64,000 nucleotides of DNA. Origin: Prunus persica (taxonomy: Eukaryota; Streptophyta; Magnoliopsida; Rosales; Rosaceae). This document shows, one piece after another, positions 22,748-34,975 of this stretch. The stretch spans positions 678,211 to 742,210 of the forward strand of contig NC_034013.1 in the NCBI RefSeq assembly GCF_000346465.2. Direction: 5' to 3'. The position numbers and the translations under genes were made by a program. Numbering within the stretch: the stretch's first letter is position 1; each line of letters opens with the position of its first letter. Under the pieces are notes generated by a model, which did no database searches, was not told where the DNA came from, and saw only the letters and a program-made list of their open reading frames with translations.

Positions 22748-24187
22748 GGTGTCAAACAGGATGGGCCGGCCTAGCACGATACGAGCCCAGCCCGTTTAAA
22801 CGAGGCACGGCACGATACGAGCACGAATATTAATAGGCCGTGCTCAGAACGATACTAAAACTTGAGCCGGGCTGCGATCAAAAAATAGGTCCAATGGACC
22901 GGGCCAGTCCATGGCCCGACATGGGCCAGGCTTGGCCCAAGCCCGCTTCAAGCACGACCCAAGCCCCACTTAACTTTTTTTTGTTTCCTTCTCAAAATTC
23001 AAAATGCAATAATTTGACATCTAATGTCATTGTTTATATTTTTTTTTAAAAAAAAAAAATCATAAACATATATTTGATGTCTTTCATTTTAGGAAAATTA
23101 CTTGGGTCCTTAATTAATTAAACATATCAACTACAAATTAATTAAACAACATTGGACTTGATATCTAATCAATACATATGACATATACACTTCTCTTATA
23201 ATCAAAGCAAGACATTTCTTCATATATAAAATAATAAGTTGTTTAAATATGAAAAGTTGAAGTGGACTTTGTGGAGTTGGACACTTTTTTCTAGGGGTGG
23301 ACACTCAAACCGGCGAACCGGAAATTCGAGTCGAACCGCATCGAACCAAACTGGAAAAAAATCGAGTTGACCAAAAAGTCAACAACCGGTCAAAAACCGA
23401 ACCGAACCGATTTGAACCGGGTTTGGATTCGGTTCCATGTCTTCAAAAATCGAACCATGCCTAACCAAACTAGTCAAATTAAAAATATATATAATTTCAA
23501 TATATATTTATATTTAATGCTATATTTTTAATTTCACTAAAAAAAAATATTTATCCAAGTTCAATTTCAAAATATATCTCTTTTCTAACTTTAATATTTA
23601 TTTTTATATGAAATTGAATAATTTGTTAATTTTCAAGTAAAATAGTAATATTTCAGTTGAGAATTGTATTAAAAAATAATTTGTATAATTCGGTTCAAAA
23701 CCAAATCGAAACCGATTCAAACAGAATCGGACAGTTTTTGAATTTTTTTTTTTATTAAAACAGAACCGAATAAAATCAGATGAATAGTACCAGATCGGTT
23801 CTAATTTGAGGCAAAAACTGGTTCAAAGCAAACCGTACCCACCCCTACTTTTTTCCCTCTGCCCCTTTATATTGTTTGGATGTTTGATTGATTAACGTTT
23901 TCAAGTAGTTCATCATTTCTTGCCTCTAATTATATTTTTAATGTTTATAATTTGAATTATCTAGTGGGCAAAAAAAAAAATCAAGTGAAAAAAATTCAAA
24001 TTAAATGGGTTAGTTCTTGGGCCCAATGATGGCACAAGTACGAGAAAAGGGCACAATACGAGTCCGGCTTAGCCCATTTCAATATGGACATGGGCTTTAG
24101 GCGGGGCCGAGATCAATGATTTTACTAAATGAGCTAGCACGGCACGGCTCAATAAATTAAATGGGCCGGCATGACCCGTTTGACACC
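22748..24187. mobile_element. Large TIR element interrupted by a hAT-type MITE
   Basis: Terminal inverted repeats GGTGTCAAAC (22748-22757) and GTTTGACACC (24178-24187) enclose a region whose ends are rich in GGCCGGC, GGCACGGC and GGCCC words. The word TGGCAT occurs just outside both ends, but spacing does not make a clean target duplication. A 556-bp element is inserted inside (23292-23847). No transposase frame is visible, so it is non-autonomous. Confidence 0.6.
23292..23847. mobile_element. hAT-type MITE, 556 bp, with 8-bp target duplication
   Basis: TIRs start TAGGGGTGG at both ends (the 3' end reads CCACCCCTA), and the element is flanked by an 8-bp direct repeat CTTTTTTC at 23284-23291 and 23848-23855, the size made by hAT transposases. 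The interior is full of AACCGAACC and related words. A 545-bp relative lies at 37794-38338. Confidence 0.85.
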
Positions 24188-24516
24188 TCTTTTGGCATGA
24201 GCAAAGTGACCGATCGCACAAGACCCCATATTAAATATTAATATTCATTTTTATTTAATTTTCAGTATAAAATAAGGAAGGATGGGTCCCATAATAAATA
24301 TTATTTTCTTGATGTGTGTTTATTATAAATTGGTATCGATTGATTTGGCTTCTTCTATATTAATAGGATAATATTAATGTTAATTTTTCCTATTTCTATT
24401 TAATATTGATTTGATTTTCATGTTGCCCAATATAAGAGATCTCCAACATACAACTTTATATGCAATTGTTTTTCCAGCCAAATATATCTTCTTCTTTTTT
24501 CAAGCTTCAGTCTTCA

Positions 24517-24517
<1 letters not shown>

Positions 24518-24585
<68 letters not shown>
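24518..24585 (+). repeat. (CT)n microsatellite
   Basis: About 34 uninterrupted CT units. Confidence 0.95.
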
Positions 24586-24590
<5 letters not shown>

Positions 24591-24758
24591 CTCATATTTT
24601 GCTTTCTCTATATTTTGTTTATTATTGTTTTTTTTTCTTGGTTATTGATAATTAATAATTTGATGTTATATATATATAGTTTGATTATTTTTTATAATTT
24701 TTCGTTGAATACTTTATTTTAGGTGGCCCTCTTATTGTTTTGATGCAGGATCCTAAAA

Positions 24759-25029
24759 TGTAAGATCCCACATCAACCAACGGAGAGGGGGTGATGTGCC
24801 TTATATGTGCACACTCGCATCCATCTAGCACGAGGCCTTTTGGGAGCTCACTGGCTTCGGAGTCATAGGAACTCCGAAGTTAAGCGAGTTGGGGGCTATA
24901 GCAATCCCAGGATAGGTGACCCACTAGGAAGTTGCTCGTGAGCTCCTAGAAACAAAACCGTGCTGGCAGAGATGGGGGCCCAAAGCGGACAATATCCTGC
25001 TACGGCGGAGTTGATCCCGGGATGTGACA
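24759..25029 (+). mobile_element. Cassandra-type TRIM solo LTR carrying 5S rRNA-like sequence
   Basis: 271 bp, beginning TGTAAGATCCCACATC and ending GGGATGTGACA, flanked by the direct repeat CTAAAA (24753-24758 and 25030-25035). The middle (about 24841-24950) matches the 3' two thirds of plant 5S rRNA, including the A-box region GAAGTTAAGCGAG and the C-box region GGATAGGTGACC. The downstream words AACAAAACCGTG and CCCAAAGCGGACAATATC are typical of Cassandra LTRs. Cassandra elements are non-coding terminal-repeat retrotransposons in miniature that carry pol III 5S promoters in their LTRs. Only one LTR is present, so this is a solo LTR and not a 5S gene. Confidence 0.9.
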
Positions 25030-25289
25030 CTAAAATTTCAGAGTCGTTACTGTTAGCAACAACCTAGTACCATTCCGTTTTCAGACTTGTCAAAATGTGT
25101 CCCCCTATATATATATGTATATATGTTGCTAATCCAAATAGACAAAACCCAAAAACACCTCAAAATTTGTCACTCTAAACAGAGCAATCTGACAACTAAA
25201 ATTGCTTATGATAGCATTTGATTAAAAAAATTTAGTAGTGCTTTTTATGAAAATGCAAACTTTTTTATAATATCGTTTTTAAAAATTAA

Positions 25290-26058
25290 GCTTTATTATC
25301 ACAAAACGTCTCTAAGGTTTACGAAACTATCATATTGCATCCTAAATGTTTTTTTGTGTCACTTGTGGTCTTCAAGGTTAGTACGTGCAATCACAAATAG
25401 TCTCTGCCGTTAGGTTCCGTCTAAAACTCCGTTAGTGTGCTGACGTGACATATATATATCACAAAACATCCCTAAGGTTCACGCACCTATCACAAATTGT
25501 CCTAACGAAATTTTTTAATTTTTTAATTTAAAATTCATAAAATTTTAGTTTTCTTTTTAAAATGATTTATAAATTAAAAAAACCATTTATAGAAGGATTT
25601 TAATCTTGAGGACCATTTATGAACCCTAAACCTTAGTTTTTTCATTTTTAAATTTTATGAATTTTAAATTATTTTTAAAAAATTCCATTAGTTTGTTGAT
25701 GTGGCATATATATGGAGCTCATGTCTATAATAATATAGTGTCATGTGTATTTAAAATATAATATATATTTTTTAATAATTTAAAATTCATAAAATTTTAA
25801 AAAGAAAACCAAAATTTTATGAATTTTAAATTAAAAAATTTCGCAGGGACCATTTGTGATATGTGCATAAACCTCAAGGATGTTTTGTGCTATATATATG
25901 CCACATCAACAAACTAACAGAGTTTTTAACGGAACCTAATGGCATGGACCATTTGTGATCACACATACTAACCTTGAGGACCACAAATGACCAAAAAAAA
26001 AATAAGGATGCAATCTAATAATTTCGTAAACCTTAGGAACGTTTTGTGATAATAAGCC
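25290..26058. mobile_element. Long-TIR Mutator-like element, 769 bp, 9-bp target duplication
   Basis: About 270-bp inverted arms (roughly 25290-25560 and 25790-26058; the tips contain TTATTATCACAAAACG) surround a ~230-bp spacer. A 9-bp direct repeat AAAAATTAA flanks the element at 25281-25289 and 26059-26067. Long arms with a 9-bp duplication indicate a non-autonomous Mutator-like (foldback) element. The transcript would form a long hairpin. Confidence 0.85.
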
Positions 26059-26139
26059 AAAAATTAAAAATTAAATATGTGCATATTGTTCCCAATCAAA
26101 TAAGTGTATCCCTGGAGAGCAATGCATTTATTGTGACCT

Positions 26140-26720
26140 TGCACTGTCAAAAACCTAAACGGCTGAAAAACCCTAAACTCTCTATGAAGGTAAAACTGTG
26201 AGCTTGCACTACAGCCGCCGCCCTCCTCTGGGGTTGGGTGGCTTCCCCATCTTCCATCTTTCTCTCATCATCTCCCTTTCTCCTTCCCTAGTTTTCTTCC
26301 CCTCTCCTCTTCTCTTCCCAGATTCGTTTGGATATTAGGTTCTCTTGCCCAGATCTATCTGGATCTTATCTTTTGTTTGTTTGTTTGTTTGTGTGTTTTC
26401 TGTTGTAGGTCCTTGATGACTTTTGTTGTTCTTGGATGTGTCTTGCTGTCGCTGGGAGGGCTGCGGTGTGGTGTTGTCGACCCAGCATGCGTAATTCGGC
26501 TGAATTGGAGGTCTGAGTATAGGTGCTTGTGTCTGTCGAATTGGAGGTTTTAGGTTTTTCTCTCATGCGTAATTCTCTCTAGATCAAATCAATTTATTTT
26601 TGTGCTTGGTCACTGGAGATGTTATACTCATATTTGACATTGTGGCTACTCTATACTTTTTTTTTCTTTTTTGTGTTATCAATAAAATTATTATCGCTTT
26701 TAATAAATAAATAAAAAGAT
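26140..26720 (+). other. Possible non-LTR retroelement or processed-copy remnant
   Basis: A CT-rich stretch with CCCTAAACTC and CTTCCC words is followed by GT-rich sequence and ends in ATCAATAAAATT and an A-rich AATAAATAAATAAAAAG run (about 26700-26717). This could be the 3' end of a retroposed sequence. No protein match is visible, so the assignment is weak. Confidence 0.25.
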
Positions 26721-27071
26721 AAGAGTCTCCCTGTTCCAAATAAATATTAATACATCATGTACGGTACGGACAGAAAAGTGGTCATCTCAATTATTTATGA
26801 AAAAAGAGTTGGCATTAAATCTCAATTCAGTTCCATTGCATTTCGTTTTTAGATTTGCAGAATGTAAGAAATAATGTCTAACATAACTCCTTAGCCAAAA
26901 AAATTAATAATAATAAATGTATAAATAGGACTGGCTTTTGCTTGGTGGAACCACCCTCAGTCTCTCAGTCTCAGTCTCTCTCGGGCAGGAAGTTCAGCAG
27001 TAGGTCGGTGGTGCTAGACTGCCAGGCCCGTAAAATCCTGACTTCTCTCTTCAGAATTATGTACAATACAA

Positions 27072-27159
27072 TTATATATATATATATATATATGAGAGAG
27101 AGGTGGTGCTCCACTCTCCTCATCCTCCTTACACCTCATGCTTACTTGTCCTCAACCCA

Positions 27160-27206
<47 letters not shown>

Positions 27207-27264
27207 GCGGTGCTCCACTCCCCTCATCCTCCATGCACCTCATGCTTACTTGTCCTCAACCCAA
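27072..27264 (+). repeat. Two-copy tandem duplication with (AT)n(GA)n boundaries
   Basis: Each unit has (AT)n, then (GA)n, then GGTGCTCCACTC and a CTCATCCTCC ... CTTACTTGTCCTCAACCCAAT segment. Copy 1 spans about 27072-27155 and copy 2 about 27156-27264. The microsatellites differ in length while the unique parts differ at only a few positions. Confidence 0.85.
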
Positions 27265-27299
27265 TTAATATTTTTTTTAAAACCAAAAAGATCTAGAGT

Positions 27300-28608
27300 T
27301 AACATATGTAACACATAATTAATAAGGAAATTGACTAAACCAAATACAAATATTATGAAGAGTATGTCCTAAATTTGAGAGAGTCTACAACCATAGTGAT
27401 TTTGTGAACATTCTATCCAATTTTATCAATGTGGAAGTCATTCATAAATATGTTGGACAATTGAACTTAGTCTCCATGAATTTGAACTGGGACCGTAGAA
27501 TTTAAATAAGTGTTTTGAAATCGCTTTTAATTTTAAATTTTAAACCTAATTAGTAAATTATAACGAATTTCATAATTACGTTTTGCAAATTGTCCACTAC
27601 TAAAAAACGTCAATGTGCAAGCATGGATATTGGTGGCCACAAATGAAAGCTTAAATTGTGAAGAAATTGACGAATAATATATGTCAAGTTTAGCGGCAGA
27701 TTTGAACAACTAGCTATAAGTAACAGGCCATTCATCTTTCTAGCTATTTGCTTGATTACTTAAAGAGACTGTGATCTATTGTAATGATCAGCATACAATT
27801 ATGATTATCTGACCAAAGACAAGAGGAGGAGGTACGTATTAACATTACGAAAGATATATTAACTAATTGTAGGATTGCAGTCCAATAAATGTCGACATAA
27901 ATTAATGCAATTGCCACGTATGCCTTTAACATTTGAAATCATCAGAGGATTTAGCTGATGTAGTATTTTCAACACGTTAGGTCACGTTTAATATTGAGGA
28001 TTAGATTGGACTAGATCAAATTAGATTTTATGTGTCATTTAATACTTTAGGTCACATTTAATATGGATGGTCTCTTTTAACTTAAACATTAAGGTGGATT
28101 ACTTATATGAGGTTAATGTCTAAAATTTATCCCTACTAATCCGTTCAAAATAGTAAAATTATTGAGTACAAGTTTTAGGCATCAACTTTTTATAAATAAT
28201 CCTTCGTAAGCCTCCAATTTGTAACAAAACATGTATATTCTTCCTTTGAAGTAGACAATATTTTATAGAAAGTATATAAGAGAGTAAATATAATATTTTA
28301 TTATAAAAAGCAAGTGGGACCTAATATAACTCTTCACTTTAATGTAGGCAACATTACCTACCCGTTTGCCTCTTTCCTTGAAGCATGAAAATACTAATAT
28401 AGCAACGCAAATGAAATTTGCCTACTCTTTTAACTTTTTCCTTGAGACGCTTTTGTAATAATGAGCCTAAAAGTTAGGGATTTTAGTTAATCGATCCTGA
28501 GTGAGTGAAACAAGAAAACGCAAGGCTAATTAAGAATGACAGATCAGGTAGGCTTATGTAAGCTAGTCTAGATTGCCGTTGTTATCTTTTACTTGTGAGG
28601 ATGGCTAA

Positions 28609-28652
<44 letters not shown>

Positions 28653-29600
28653 CTTACGATCGATTCATAGGAAGAAGCAAAAGTAAAGGAAACAAAAGCA
28701 AAGCAGGCCCAGAAAAAAAAAACAAAAAAAACCCTTTTATTAGCTGATTATATAGAAATACTGCGTGCACGTGCAGCGCCGACGCCATTGAATTTTATTG
28801 GTCCCTCCTCCCCCAAAATTAATTACGTTTAGGGAAGTAAAATTGACAAAAGGACCAACTCCCTCAACAGAAAATCTGATGATCAACAACCCCACCACCT
28901 ACTAGTAGTAGTAGGCAGTAGAGAGAGAGAAGTTCTTCCTCACAGGGAGAGGTGGGGTCCACAACTGAGCTACACTACACTACACACACCTACTGGGTAT
29001 ACAATAGGAGTAGGGGTGTCCGTGTCCCTCACAAATTTACATCATGCATGCATGCGACTAATAGTTTAATAGGTTTTATTCTGTAGTAAAATTAACTCCA
29101 TTGAATTATATTGAGCATGTTATATGTAAATGTTATACCACCTGGATCTGGATGGATGCTCAAACCTGTAAGGAAATCTTTTATTTTTTGCCTTTTTGGT
29201 GATATTATTATTATCATCTGTTTGTGTTAAAAGTTAAAAGTTGAGCAAACAGATAGATATATATATATATATATACATATATATGTCGTCACTGTTGATA
29301 CGCTAAGCTAGGGTAGGCTAGAGCACAGAGACTAGGGTTCCCTAGTGTTGTTGTATCCGAGCCTGCCCGACTGTATTTGGATCTAAAGAAAGATTATACA
29401 TGCCTACACCCGCACGCATAAATCTCTGCAATCAACTTTTCCATTAATTACTAGTTTACCTCTCCTCCACCTCCTCGGGCCTCTCCCTCTCTCTCATCAC
29501 TCCACAGTCATCACCACAAAACAACAACAATCTCTCAAAAATTTAATTTGATTTTTTAATCAGCCTGTTTGGAATTGGAGCCCTTTCAGGTGGGCTTCAA
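27300..29600. other. Upstream region of the NAC gene
   Basis: No gene seen. It contains (GA)n at about 28614-28651, an AT tract at about 29257-29275, and mainly AT-rich sequence. Regulatory DNA for the NAC gene may lie here but nothing specific can be named. Confidence 0.4.
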
Positions 29601-29914
29601 GTCCTTCCGATGGGCTCCACCACATACCCTTCCATTTTTTTTATGATCGTCCATTTCCAAACCCCAAAACCTCTCTCTCTCTCCTCAATTCATTCACTAT
29701 CTTTTCTTTCTCCTTCGGTTTCAGTGCTCCTCCTCCAAATCCAAGCTAAACCGCTTAACCCCTCCTATCTATATATATATATATTATACATCACACTTTA
29801 CGCATTACAACCACAACTTTCGCTAAGCTTCTTGAGAGCACCCAAAACCCAACATTGTTTTTCCTTACCTTAACTTGGTTGTTTTTGTCTTGAAAATCAA
29901 AATCAAAGTAAGTA

Positions 29915-32314
29915 ATGTTGGGAATGGAAGACGCAGTTATGAGTGAGCTGAGTGGGGAAGACATAAACGAGCAGGGTTTGCCGCCAGGGTTTAGGTTCCA
30001 CCCAACTGACGAGGAGCTCATAACTTTCTATCTGGCTTCCAAGGTCTACAACGGCTCTTTCTGCGGCGTCGACATTGCTGAGGTTGACCTCAACAGATGC
30101 GAGCCCTGGGAGCTCCCAGGTTGATATTCTCTCCTCCTACCCTTCTCATTAATTAACATATTCATGTCATTAAATTAATTAATTATGATTTATAACTAAA
30201 GAGCTATGAAGCTCTATCATTTTCATGGTCCCCTTGCTGCAGTCATAGTCTTTAATTAATTGCATGCCTCAAAGCTTTTGCTTGATGATGAAAATGGCAT
30301 GCCTCAAAGCTTTTGCCAAAGTACACTTCACATTTATTTAGCAAACTTAAGAAAATAAATAATAAATGAATGTCTGTTAAGATACACAATCATTTCTCCC
30401 ATCTCTCTTTCTGACCAAGAATTAATGCATTCCTTCCATATATCTGACTCTCTCACCAAACCCATATATTTTCTTAGCCAGAAAATCTAGGGCACCCAAC
30501 TTCTGACAAAAATTTTCATTCATTAAATGAATGTACCGCACTGACAAATCTAGCCGTTGAAGTATATGGGATGATTTAAGTGATGATGATGATGAACGGT
30601 GCAGATATGGCAAAGATGGGGGATAGAGAGTGGTACTTCTTCAGCTTGAGGGACAGGAAGTACCCAACAGGGTTAAGAACCAACAGGGCCACCGGAGCTG
30701 GTTACTGGAAAGCCACTGGCAAGGACAGACAAGTGTACAGCGCATCCACCGGAGCCTTGCTTGGCATGAAGAAGACTCTTGTTTTCTACAAAGGCCGAGC
30801 CCCGCGCGGCCACAAGACCAAGTGGGTCATGCACGAGTACCGCCTCCACGGTCACCTCTCCTCCTACGGCGGCCACGCCTGCAAGGTCATTTTAATCATT
30901 TCATTTCCAGTTTTTCTATCATTAAATGGCGGTGAGCATTACCGCCACGCGCCGCTAGATGAGTGTGATTTAATCCACTTGCTACAAGAATCTCAAAAGT
31001 TCAACTCACTCAACCGCTATGAATGCGGTTGTAACGCTCACCACCAATCAACAATGGTGAACGAAAATAGAGAAAGAAAAAAGGGCATTAGGGTAGACCC
31101 CAGCCAGCACAACCCTACCTCCACACGTGCACACACTCTTTAATATACGTACGTGGGAATCCAATCAACCTATCTACCTAGCTTTTGGAATTTTACCTGC
31201 TGCAACTGCTGAATTTCACCCTCTCCTTTGTCGCTTTCTGGGGTTGACTTCTCTTTTATAGTCGGTATTATTCAGTATGCCGACAAGACCATTTTCACTT
31301 TGATTTTTAACCTTTGGATATATTTTTTATTTATAATTCATGTTATCATCTGATTGATTTAACAATCCCTACCCTACCTATGGAGATCAGTAGATCCTGT
31401 GGTTAAAAAATATTTGATTTTATATACTATAATTCCCCAAGATATTTTGCTCACAACTATTTTGTTTACTAAATTGAATTATGCAGGATGAATGGGTGAT
31501 ATGCAGAATAAATCACAAAACAGGGGACAAAAAAATCCCACTACAACTTGATCAAGTTGAAGTTGAAGCTGCTTCATCCAATTACAATTGCCTGCCTCCA
31601 TTGCTGGAATCTCCAACAGCAGCAGCAAAACCTACATTCTTGCAACAAGGACAATGTCCTCATCAATCTCACAACCCAATGCAAATGCAATCTCCTCATC
31701 CTCTTCCTCCTTTTCTGTTTCGGCACCAAGAAAATGACCTCAAAAGCCTCATCAACCCAGTTGTCTCCCAACCCCACCTATTTTCCTCCTTCCCAATAAA
31801 TGCCTTGCAAACCCAATCCTCTTTTTCACCCACCACCACCAACAGCAACACAGCATTATTAACAAATGATAAAAACCCATCACCTTTGCAATCCCTCCTC
31901 TTCAAATCCCTCTTCTCTTCCCATGACCAAGATTGCAATAATACTATTCCCAAACAGTGCAAGACAGAGCCCAACTACTTTTCCCATTTCCAAACACCAG
32001 CTAATAATAATAATAATAATTGTGACTTGAACTCGTTGAACTTGATGGAAAAGAATCATCATCATCTTCATCAGCCAAACACCCCCTACCATCAATACAG
32101 TAATCATCCAAATGATCCTTTGCTTTTTGATTGTTTGGATTATAGTGTGTTGGGCTTCCCAGATGCTGCTGGTACTGCTACAACTGTTCATGAGCATGAC
32201 ACGTGTCCTTCAACTGCTTTCAACAGGGCCGCCTTTCAGACCATGCTAGACCTTCCTCCCATCAAAGTAACCGGAGAATCTTGGCCTTTGGATTATATCA
32301 TGGATGCTAAGTAA
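29915..32314 (+). CDS. CUC3: NAC transcription factor, CUP-SHAPED COTYLEDON 3-like
   Basis: Three exons, 29915-30119, 30605-30885 and 31487-32314, all GT-AG and in phase, give 437 aa. The NAC domain (about 22-170) shows its five blocks: [49 protein letters not shown] with [38 protein letters not shown], and DEWVICRI. The C-terminal half is a Gln/Asn/Ser/Pro-rich activation-type region. The short N-terminal leader ([16 protein letters not shown]) and LITFYLASK fit CUC3, which patterns organ boundaries and shoot meristems. The flanking PHT1;9-like and ATL8-like genes match the Arabidopsis CUC3 neighbourhood. The intact miR164 site of CUC1/CUC2 is not present. The start at 29915 fits the family N-terminus; a second in-frame ATG is at 29924. 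Confidence 0.85.
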
Positions 32315-32694
32315 CATGTTCCAGTTCCATCTACTTTTTACCCTTATATTTACTGCTTGTAGTGTGCTCCTTCGACTCCATCTATAGCTATTGTGTATGT
32401 ATGTGATGTAGCTAGCTAGCTGTACTAGTAGTGTTCAATCAAATCTATGTATGAACTGTTGAATATTTCCTGCACCCTAATTAATAGAATAATTAACTAA
32501 CTTTAATTATCAATAGGGAGCTAATTAAGTGGAGTTATTCACAACCCTATAGAGAGAGGTGGAGAATGGGCAGAGAGGGCAAGTTCTGTTCTGTTCTGTT
32601 CTGTTTGATGTGACGATGCCATGAATGGAATGGGATTGAATATCTTTATTTATGATTGGTATTGAGTCCCTTTTGCTTTGAAATTTGAATGCAT

Positions 32695-32696
<2 letters not shown>

Positions 32697-32734
<38 letters not shown>
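32697..32734 (+). repeat. (CT)n microsatellite
   Basis: About 19 CT units, followed at about 32795-32822 by an (AT)n tract. Confidence 0.9.
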
Positions 32735-32737
<3 letters not shown>

Positions 32738-32791
32738 GGCATAGGCAGGTTTCTCTCTCCTTCCTTGTCAAGGGTGGGAGACAAAGGAAGC

Positions 32792-32825
<34 letters not shown>

Positions 32826-32929
32826 AATTAAGCAGAGCATTATATGTGCCTAAGTCATGGATTGTTGATTAAGGAAGCATCATTCACATGTTTTAGTTGC
32901 ACTCCGAATGTTTGACAATTGACAAATGG

Positions 32930-33134
32930 GTATGTTGAAGGCATAATAATTGGATCACCACAATTTACCAAAAAGGCAGAAAGATTTTTGTTTATGCAAA
33001 AATTTGGGAAGTCCGCTTACAGTTTAAGTGCTGGTGGGATTTTGGTCCATCAATTAACTTATATTGAAAAAGTATTGAAGCGATTTGGCATGGATAAGAC
33101 TCATCTGATTAGCACTCCAATGGTCGTCCAATAT
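32930..33134 (+). pseudogene. copia reverse transcriptase fragment
   Basis: A single frame of about 65 codons corresponds to the part of copia RT after the YVDD box: an IIGSPQF segment, an FGKSAYSLSAGGILVHQ segment, and YIEKVLKRFGMDKTH followed by STPMVV. Downstream non-coding sequence (33140-33500), with a CCTATAAAAGG TATA-like box near 33451, may be part of the same element's LTR, but no LTR pair or target duplication could be defined. Confidence 0.7.
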
Positions 33135-33499
33135 TAAGTTTTTCCTAGCAAAGTTTTAACGAGGTAACATAAGCGCGTCCAATGCCATATCAAGTCCCAA
33201 ACGAAGTTGTACTCTTTTTCATTCGCCAGATTTTTTTTCACTGAATTTTTCCTAACAAGATTTTAACAAAGCAACCAATCAAATGACTTGTGGGTATCTA
33301 AAGTAAAAGTCTTCATCCTAATAGTTGTGGGCCATCCACATATTTACAATACTTCGAAGTAAAAAGACTAGAGTTAAGATAAAGTGTAGAAAATGTTTAC
33401 AACACTCGGTGAATTGCTTATCAGATTCATTGCGGTAGTTGTAAATTTTCCCTATAAAAGGAATCCTCATATGATGAAGGTTAGACACACCAATCCTAA

Positions 33500-34860
33500 T
33501 ATTTAAGAGTACTTTCATGTTCCATCTATTTTATAACAAACATGACAGTTTCATGTGAGGAACAATTTAAACTTCAAAGTTGCAACACGTGTTGTACCAA
33601 AAAAAAAACAAGCAGTAACATGGCTTCTGAAACCTTGATTATTTTATGGAAACGTCAATCTGTGTGGAAAAAGGTTTTCATGAACTTGTTGAATTTGGGG
33701 ATGTGGATTTGCTACCAAACTCCAAAGAGCAACCTCTGAGTCAATGCATAAGGGGAACAATTTCAAATCTGGGTCCCATGTGCCTAACTTAGACACAACG
33801 TGGCACATATTCAACCCCCATTTGTTTAGTAATTGGTTTCAAGTTTGAACAAATACACACGCTGCAGGTCTCGACTGGCATAAGATTCAAGACACACATG
33901 CATGCATATGTGTGGAGGACAGGTGCAACTTCTTTCAATCTCACGAGTCACCACGTTGCATTGCATGTAGATTTTCATCTAATAGTCACCCATTACAAAT
34001 TTAGAACCATCAATACCCTTTGACAGGTAGATCCCTTCTTCATCTTCTTTCCTCCTTGATATTTGATATGCATTGCTTCAGATTTATTGCAATTAAAAAT
34101 TCTTTTGTTTTGTTTTCTAATGCTACAACCTCTGCATGCCTACCCTCTTTCCTTTTTCTTTTAATTCGTCTCTTTGTTGACAACCCTATTATAAAATTTG
34201 TCACAAGTAGAGAAAATATTACCTTCTCTTGGACAAATGGTTGAGAAGGAATTCAGGTATCTCTTTTTTAACATTGACGGGAAGGAGGATTTCAAATATT
34301 ACCTTTTATTATTTTAGGATTTATTAAATAATTTTATTTGAGGGATATTTTTCAGGGTCTTCTACAAAAAAAAAAAGTTTGAACAATATTCAAAATGTTT
34401 ATTTTTCAAGTCTTCAAAAAATCATGCAAATTGAAAATCATTAAGGATAGTTGGGATCAATAAAATAGACAAACATGGTGCTTCAAGAAAATACTATAAT
34501 AACAACCATATAATTGAATGGTCAAATGGTTTCAAATTCAAGTGATTTTTTGCATATATAATCTTTGAGGGAATATCTAAAAACTATAACATGAGACATT
34601 CTCCAATCAATTGAAGAAAAATACCACTAGACTAAAGGCTAGTTATGACAAAACTATATATGTAACAAGATACATTCTTTCTAACAATATGTAACATAAA
34701 TTTAAGAAATGATTTCAATATGAATTTGATTTTAATAATAAATTAACTTTTCTTTAAAATGTACTTTTCTTTGTTCATAAATAAGTCATTTATTCTAAAA
34801 AAATGTAATTTAAAAATAAAAAGATGAGGGAGCTTTCAATTTTATTTTTAGTACAAATGA
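33500..34860. other. Repeat-derived intergenic sequence
   Basis: No gene. Segments at 34313-34372 and 34480-34600 recur elsewhere in the window (see 57951-58010, 59638-59755 and, inverted, 61591-61640), so part of this stretch is a dispersed repeat family. Confidence 0.5.
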
Positions 34861-34889
34861 TTGGGAGATGGGGGTTTACATAAATATTC

Positions 34890-34975
34890 ATCCCGTGCTT
34901 GAGGGTTTCGAACCTCTACTTATATGGATGAAGGTGAAAAAGTTCAACCAACTGAACTATACTGACTATAGAGCT
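34890..34975 (-). repeat. SINE-like tRNA-derived head
   Basis: On the minus strand, A box TAGTTCAGTTGG (34948-34959) and B box GGTTCGAAACCC (34903-34914) are about 33 bp apart, as in a tRNA. The intervening anticodon region is degenerate. Unrelated sequence follows, as in plant SINEs. Confidence 0.5.

Noticed and set aside
24841..24950. A 5S rRNA gene
   Set aside because: It matches only part of 5S rRNA and sits within a TG...CA unit with a flanking duplication, so it is part of a Cassandra LTR.
24759..26067. CRISPR array, operon or prokaryotic defence system
   Set aside because: No array of regularly spaced repeats exists and all genes are intron-bearing plant genes; the repeats here are transposon ends.
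30886..31143. NAC ORF continuing past 30885
   Set aside because: It reads into intron 2; the donor at 30886 and acceptor at 31486 restore the DEWVICRI block of the NAC domain.
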